Part shown: in pieces, positions 49,317 to 53,127 of the stretch
Position numbering within the stretch: position 1 is the first letter of the stretch
How the letters are laid out: each line of letters begins with the position of its first letter
IMG/VR virus record: IMGVR_UViG_3300044675_006021
Span: 1-53,127 of that record
DNA: 53,127 nt
DNA from: a virus
Strand: one strand, 5' to 3'
Notes under the pieces: generated by a model
Database searches by the model: none
What the model saw: only the letters and a program-made list of their open reading frames with translations
What the model was told of the DNA's origin: nothing
Program-made: the position numbers and the translations under genes

Positions 49317-51524
49317 ATGTTCTTCGGAAAGAACAAAACATCCCTAAAACTGGCAAAACAGCACCCAGAACTGCTGATGGGGTGTGAGTATTTCATTGTA
49401 GAACAGGTAGAGAATCCAAAAAAAATAAAAATTGGTTCTGGTCTGACTCAATTATTACTAAAAAACTCCGATGGTGAAGAATACATCATCGAAGGAAACT
49501 CATCCAAAATCAAGGAATATTTTGTTCCAACAATGGCATTTGAATATCTAAACGGCAAATTAGTAAAAGTAAAGCACGCAGTAGGATCTCTTTTCCAAAA
49601 TCAGATTCTAAAAGAAGTTGCTCCTTGTAAGTATGATGAAAAAATTCAGCTGGGAATTGGCATCACTGAACATTATTTCATACAAAAAGACACAAACAAA
49701 GTAATAAAAGTTTATGGCAATTCCAAGCAAATTAAAAATTTGTTTGAGGAAATTGTAACTCCAAATAAACAAGCCGTCCAAATTCAACCAATACAAAATT
49801 CCGTTGGTCAAGTTTCCTTGACTGAAGATGCTTCAGGACAAAGCATTCAGATAAAGGGCGTGAAGGGAGATAAGGGTGACCGTGGTGAAGTTGGTCCACG
49901 TGGACTGGTTGGCCCAATGGGCCCAAAAGGCCCAGAAGGAGAACAAGGAGAAGTTGGCCCCCAAGGACCAAAAGGCGATAAGGGCGACAAAGGAGATGTT
50001 GGCGAACGAGGTTTGGTTGGACTGCGTGGGCCAAAGGGAGAAAAAGGTGACCGTGGAGATGCTGGACCGCAAGGCCCACAGGGACCTGATGGACCACAAG
50101 GAAAAGATGGAAAAGACGGTAAGGATGGAGCTCGGGGTCCAATCGGACTACCCGGACAAAACGGAGCTCCCGGAGCACGTGGTCCAGAAGGTGTTCCAGG
50201 AAAAGATGGTAGGGATGGAAAAGATGGAATATCACCGGTAATTTCTGCAAATTATCCTTTAATTTTAGAAGACGGTACTTTAAGTTTTGATTCTGACAAG
50301 TTTACTAAAGTACTTGATCATTTTAAAAACACAGATATTCAGAACGCCATTAATAAACTTTCCACCGCAATTCCTACAGGTGGCGGTGCGGTAGGAATCA
50401 AAGAAGATGGTAATAGGATTATTAAATCTGTAAGCGATATTAACTTTACAGGTTCTGGAGTCTCGGTTACTCGCCAAGGCAAAAATGTTACCGTTGATAT
50501 TTCCGGTGGAGGTGGACCTGGAGGCGGGGTTTCGCAAATAACGGCAGGACCCGGAATAACTTTAGATCCATCCGGTGGTACGGGTGTTGTACAAATTTCT
50601 AGTTTGGCTACTGTAAAAGGCACCCCAGGAATGTTGCAGTTGGCTGCAGCCAACGGGGATCTGGAAGTCAATACTGGTTTGATTTTGGATCCAATATCAG
50701 CTCAATTAAGTGTTCCGAACGGATTAAAAATATCTTCAGGTTTGCCAGAGTCTTATATTGAATTTGCCGATGGGACTACGCAGGGCACAGCAATGCTCCG
50801 AGGAAATACAGGTGCAACTGGACCAGCTGGACCTACCGGATCACAAGGAAGTACGGGATCAGCTGGTGCTACGGGATCTCAAGGTCCACAAGGAAATACT
50901 GGACCAGCTGGACCTACTGGTTCACAAGGTCCTCAAGGAAACACCGGTGCTACGGGATCACAAGGTCCACAAGGAAATACTGGACCAGCTGGACCTACTG
51001 GTCCCCAAGGGCCTCAAGGAAACACTGGTGCTACTGGACCAGCTGGCCCCGCTGGTGCTGGAGGAACTTATTATTATCAATTAACTGCACCAACAGGCCC
51101 CGGAATCACAATGGGGTTCCGCTGGATGGCTTCCGATACTGGTATTGAATATGTTTATATTAATGATGGTAATAGTAATCAGTGGGTTCAACCAACAAAT
51201 ACCGGAGGTTCTAGCACAACTTCAATTTCTATTCTTGCAACTACTGGTGTTACTGGTGCAACATACGCAGCTCTTTCTTCCGATTATTATATCGGAGTAA
51301 GTTACGCAGGTCCCGTTACTATAACTCTTCCAACCAACCCAGAAACAGGAAGAGAAATTGTGGTCAAGGATGAATCTGGAAATGCAGGAAACGGAGTCAA
51401 TCGTCAGATCACGATTGTCGGAGCCACTGCATCTCATAAGATAGACAATCAAAGTTCAGCAATAATAAATTTAGACAACGCTGGTCTGCATTTTATCTAC
51501 AGATCCGGCTGGAGAATAATATAA
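49317..51524 (+). CDS. Collagen-like virion protein 3 with duplicated N-terminal domain
   Basis: 735 residues. Residues 1-180 hold a domain unlike those of fibres 1 and 2, with an internal duplication ([33 protein letters not shown] and [35 protein letters not shown]). Then comes a charged collagen tract rich in GDK, GDR, GPK and GEx (about 181-311), a beta/linker region to about 494, a second, neutral collagen tract of GNT/GPA/GPT type (495-583), and a C-terminal beta domain with [24 protein letters not shown] and a Tyr/Trp-rich end typical of phage fibre tips. It starts 10 bases after a late box; the next gene overlaps its stop by one base. Confidence 0.83.
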   Translation: MFFGKNKTSLKLAKQHPELLMGCEYFIVEQVENPKKIKIGSGLTQLLLKNSDGEEYIIEGNSSKIKEYFVPTMAFEYLNGKLVKVKHAVGSLFQNQILKEVAPCKYDEKIQLGIGITEHYFIQKDTNKVIKVYGNSKQIKNLFEEIVTPNKQAVQIQPIQNSVGQVSLTEDASGQSIQIKGVKGDKGDRGEVGPRGLVGPMGPKGPEGEQGEVGPQGPKGDKGDKGDVGERGLVGLRGPKGEKGDRGDAGPQGPQGPDGPQGKDGKDGKDGARGPIGLPGQNGAPGARGPEGVPGKDGRDGKDGISPVISANYPLILEDGTLSFDSDKFTKVLDHFKNTDIQNAINKLSTAIPTGGGAVGIKEDGNRIIKSVSDINFTGSGVSVTRQGKNVTVDISGGGGPGGGVSQITAGPGITLDPSGGTGVVQISSLATVKGTPGMLQLAAANGDLEVNTGLILDPISAQLSVPNGLKISSGLPESYIEFADGTTQGTAMLRGNTGATGPAGPTGSQGSTGSAGATGSQGPQGNTGPAGPTGSQGPQGNTGATGSQGPQGNTGPAGPTGPQGPQGNTGATGPAGPAGAGGTYYYQLTAPTGPGITMGFRWMASDTGIEYVYINDGNSNQWVQPTNTGGSSTTSISILATTGVTGATYAALSSDYYIGVSYAGPVTITLPTNPETGREIVVKDESGNAGNGVNRQITIVGATASHKIDNQSSAIINLDNAGLHFIYRSGWRII
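49857..50250 (+). repeat. Charged Gly-X-Y tract (GDK/GDR/GPK type)
   Basis: About 130 codons of G-x-x triplets with Lys, Arg, Asp and Glu in most X and Y places. This composition resembles stable bacterial collagen-like proteins and differs sharply from the neutral tract later in the same gene. Confidence 0.88.
50877..51038 (+). repeat. Two tandem copies of an 81-bp collagen-coding unit
   Basis: 50877-50957 and 50958-51038 are nearly identical at DNA level, each coding nine Gly-X-Y triplets. This marks a recent in-frame duplication within the neutral tract. Confidence 0.82.
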
Positions 51525-52759
51525 TGTCATACTTATACAATGATTTAGTAGGTTTCAAGGGAAATGTGGTTGATGCGTTTAATCGACTAAAAGTTAGCAA
51601 TCCTTTTACCTTATTTGACAGTCAGCAAAGATATACACTCAGTGATAAATGGAATTATGTTGGAGTAAGTGGCGGCACATATTCATTTAATCCAGTAGAA
51701 AGCACGGTATCTCTAACTTCAGGAACTACAAGTGGTTCTAAGATGTATGTTGAAACTAAAAGGGTGTTTCCATACCAGCCGGGAAAATCTTTGACTATTG
51801 TTGATTCGTTTGCAATGGCTCAACCAAAAAGTGGATTACGTCAACGGGTTGGATATTTTGGTATAACAGGTGGTGTTACAGCTGGAACGCCATATAACGG
51901 AGTATATCTACAGCAAGATGGATTGACGTTGTCAGTTTGCTTGACATCTGCTTCACTCGGAACCACACAAACGGTAACACAATCAAATTGGAATGGTGAC
52001 AAATTTGATGGAACTGGTGATTCTGGTGTTACGATAGATGTAACAAAAGGGAATATTTTTTGGCTAGACGTTGAATGGTTGGGTGTGGGTGATGTCCGCA
52101 CTGGATTCTTTATAGATGGTAAACCTGTTGTGGCACACACATTTTATAATACAAATAAAAATTCAACAACCTATATGTCAACTGCATGTTTGCCTTTGCG
52201 ATACGAGATTGAAAATACTGCTGGACAAACAGGCAGCAGTACCATGAGACAAATTTGTTCAACGATATTGTCTGAAGGTGGATATGAAGGATTCAGCAGA
52301 AGATACAACGTAACTCATAGTGGAACTACACCCCATACTTTAACAACAGCAGGAACTCAATATCCACTGGTTGCAATACGATTGGCCCCCGATAGATTGG
52401 ATAGTATTATTGTGCCGTCAAATATTAGTGTGGCAATAGAGCCGGATACAAACAACAAACCATTAGTAGTGCAATACAGAATTTTATTAAATCCAACTTT
52501 AACGGGAAACACGTGGGCAACACATTTCAATGGAAATGTTCAATATAATGTTACGGCTACGGGAGTTACTGGCGGAACTGATATTATAGGTGGATATATA
52601 AGTAGCAGCGGAACCTTGGATGTATCTTCCATAAATGATTTCAATTTTCAAATAGGAAGAACACAACTGGGAGTAAGCGATACATTTGTTCTCGTACTGG
52701 TTCCTACGGAAAATGGCACAGAAGGTTATACCGACCTTTCATGGTTTGAAATCATATAA
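51524..52759 (+). CDS. Virion structural protein (fibre/lectin-like)
   Basis: 411 residues. The N-terminus VDAFNRLKVSNPFTLFDSQQRY followed by a YVETKRVFPYQPGKSLTIVDSF segment is a recurrent signature of virion proteins in marine and freshwater phages. These carry a jelly-roll-like module that also appears in T7-like and T4-like fibres. The middle (WNGDKFDGTGDSGVTIDVTKGNIFWLDVEWLGVGDVRTGFFIDGKPV) resembles a concanavalin-type lectin strand set. It may be a receptor-binding or decorating protein; the exact role is unknown. Its ATG overlaps the previous stop, and its own TAA lies inside the next late promoter. Confidence 0.75.
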   Translation: MSYLYNDLVGFKGNVVDAFNRLKVSNPFTLFDSQQRYTLSDKWNYVGVSGGTYSFNPVESTVSLTSGTTSGSKMYVETKRVFPYQPGKSLTIVDSFAMAQPKSGLRQRVGYFGITGGVTAGTPYNGVYLQQDGLTLSVCLTSASLGTTQTVTQSNWNGDKFDGTGDSGVTIDVTKGNIFWLDVEWLGVGDVRTGFFIDGKPVVAHTFYNTNKNSTTYMSTACLPLRYEIENTAGQTGSSTMRQICSTILSEGGYEGFSRRYNVTHSGTTPHTLTTAGTQYPLVAIRLAPDRLDSIIVPSNISVAIEPDTNNKPLVVQYRILLNPTLTGNTWATHFNGNVQYNVTATGVTGGTDIIGGYISSSGTLDVSSINDFNFQIGRTQLGVSDTFVLVLVPTENGTEGYTDLSWFEII

Positions 52760-52762
52760 ATA
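52755..52762 (+). promoter_or_regulatory. T4-type late promoter (TATAAATA)
   Basis: A perfect TATAAATA containing the stop codon 52757-52759 and ending 7 bases before ATG 52770. There is no strong ribosome site. Confidence 0.75.
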
Positions 52763-52769
52763 TTAAGAC

Positions 52770-53033
52770 ATGCCATTAGATTTTCCTCCATCCCCATCAC
52801 TAAACGAAATTTACACCTTTGGTGGTAGTTCTTGGATCTGGAATGGCAGCGCATGGAATGTTTATAGCACCACAGCGGTTGTAAATACCCTAAATGGACT
52901 TACTGGTACAGTAGGTCTTTCTGCCGGAAGTGGTATTACGTTAACTTCTGCAGGAAATACAATTACAATTTCTGCTTCTGGTGGTGGGGGAGTAGACGAA
53001 GCATTCGTAATCGCTATGGCAACTGTACTATAA
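52770..53033 (+). CDS. Small fibre-module protein
   Basis: 87 residues. The first half is a W-rich module, FPPSPSLNEIYTFGGSSWIWNGSAWNVY, found near phage fibres and in cyanophage structural proteins. The second half is one copy of the NTLNGLTGTVGLSAGSGITLTSAGNTITIS repeat that recurs in fibres 1 and 2. It may be a detached fibre module or a small baseplate/fibre connector. It ends in GVDEAFVIAMATVL, a hydrophobic tail. Its stop is inside the next late promoter. Confidence 0.7.
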   Translation: MPLDFPPSPSLNEIYTFGGSSWIWNGSAWNVYSTTAVVNTLNGLTGTVGLSAGSGITLTSAGNTITISASGGGGVDEAFVIAMATVL

Positions 53034-53036
53034 ATA
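53029..53036 (+). promoter_or_regulatory. T4-type late promoter (TATAAATA)
   Basis: A perfect TATAAATA containing the stop codon 53031-53033. It has a 13-base leader with AGGGGA before ATG 53050. Confidence 0.75.
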
Positions 53037-53049
53037 TAGGGGATACTAA

Positions 53050-53127
53050 ATGAAACAATTACTAGGCCAAGATACGTCAGGAACTTACACTTTTAACCCA
53101 ACTGCAAAGACAGTAACCTTTTCAGGA
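53050..53127 (+). CDS. N-terminal end of a virion protein (partial)
   Basis: The frame starts at ATG 53050 after an AGGGGA ribosome site and is open to the end of the window (26 codons). It reads MKQLLGQDTSGTYTFNPTAK and continues with TVTFSG, the kind of short beta start seen in phage structural proteins. It is under its own late promoter, so it is probably another fibre or decoration protein. Confidence 0.7.
   Translation, partial: MKQLLGQDTSGTYTFNPTAKTVTFSG

Noticed and set aside
44776-51065. Regular repeats resembling a CRISPR array
   Set aside because: The period follows 9-base codon triplets inside open genes, with no unique spacers.
1-53127. tRNA genes, homing endonucleases, introns, reverse transcriptase or DGR
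   Set aside because: No cloverleaf, LAGLIDADG/GIY-YIG/HNH motif or RT motif was seen, and junctions between genes are too tight to hold them.

Overview
This window is part of the genome of an uncultured T4-like contractile-tailed phage. It carries a nearly continuous set of T4-superfamily core genes: head completion nuclease gp4, baseplate gp48/54, gp53, gp25 and gp6, neck gp13/14, tail completion gp15, terminase gp16/17, sheath gp18, tube gp19, portal gp20, protease gp21, scaffold gp22, capsid gp23, UvsW, UvsY, late sigma factor gp55, recombination nuclease gp47/46, clamp gp45, clamp loader gp44/62 and RegA. The DNA is AT-rich and densely packed, with no intergenic gap over 300 bases, and I see no tRNA gene, transposon, CRISPR array or integrase. 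The host cannot be named. Sigma70-like promoters suggest a bacterium with a conventional housekeeping sigma factor. Many predicted late transcripts would have little or no leader, which suggests a host tolerant of SD-independent initiation.

Layout. 1-2428: the acidic C-terminus of an unknown gene and a bidirectional terminator, then a minus-strand tail/head completion operon (gp4, a tube-fold protein, gp26 with a probable -1 frameshift extension, a coiled-coil protein). 2431-2453: perfectly palindromic divergent late promoters. 2461-9536: baseplate genes, including a hub protein that appears to be divided into two cistrons with Gly/Ser linkers and Cys clusters. 9545-22272: neck, terminase, sheath, two tube paralogues, portal, core, protease, an unrecognised capsid-operon gene, scaffold and major capsid protein, ending at a strong terminator. 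22358-25531: a tube-fold protein, then minus-strand LSm-like, UvsW and UvsY genes. 25626-35564: a 10-kb AT-rich glycan island of twelve genes (glycosyltransferases, sugar-nucleotide dehydratases/epimerases/reductases, methyltransferases). 35579-41853: gp55, gp47, gp46, gp45, gp44, gp62 and RegA, interrupted by a small late gene. 41862-53127: a TPR glycosyltransferase followed by a fibre region with three large collagen-like proteins and several smaller beta-rich virion proteins, running off the end of the window.

Regulation. Sixteen boxes of the form NNTAAATA, matching the T4 late promoter TATAAATA, precede structural genes, uvsW and other late genes. In seven cases the box overlaps the stop codon of the previous gene. 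Ten boxes lie only 2-10 nt from the start codon and have no Shine-Dalgarno sequence; the other six have leaders of at least 13 nt and all have one. gp55 in this window is the expected reader of these boxes. Sigma70-like TTGACTTT promoters occur at the glycan island and near gp45.

How the genes may work together: the replication/recombination set supports late transcription and packaging, the structural operons build head and tail, and the glycan genes may decorate virion proteins. The Thr-rich collagen-like fibres are attractive acceptors, by analogy with the glycosylated GPT repeats of Bacillus BclA. That last link is inference.
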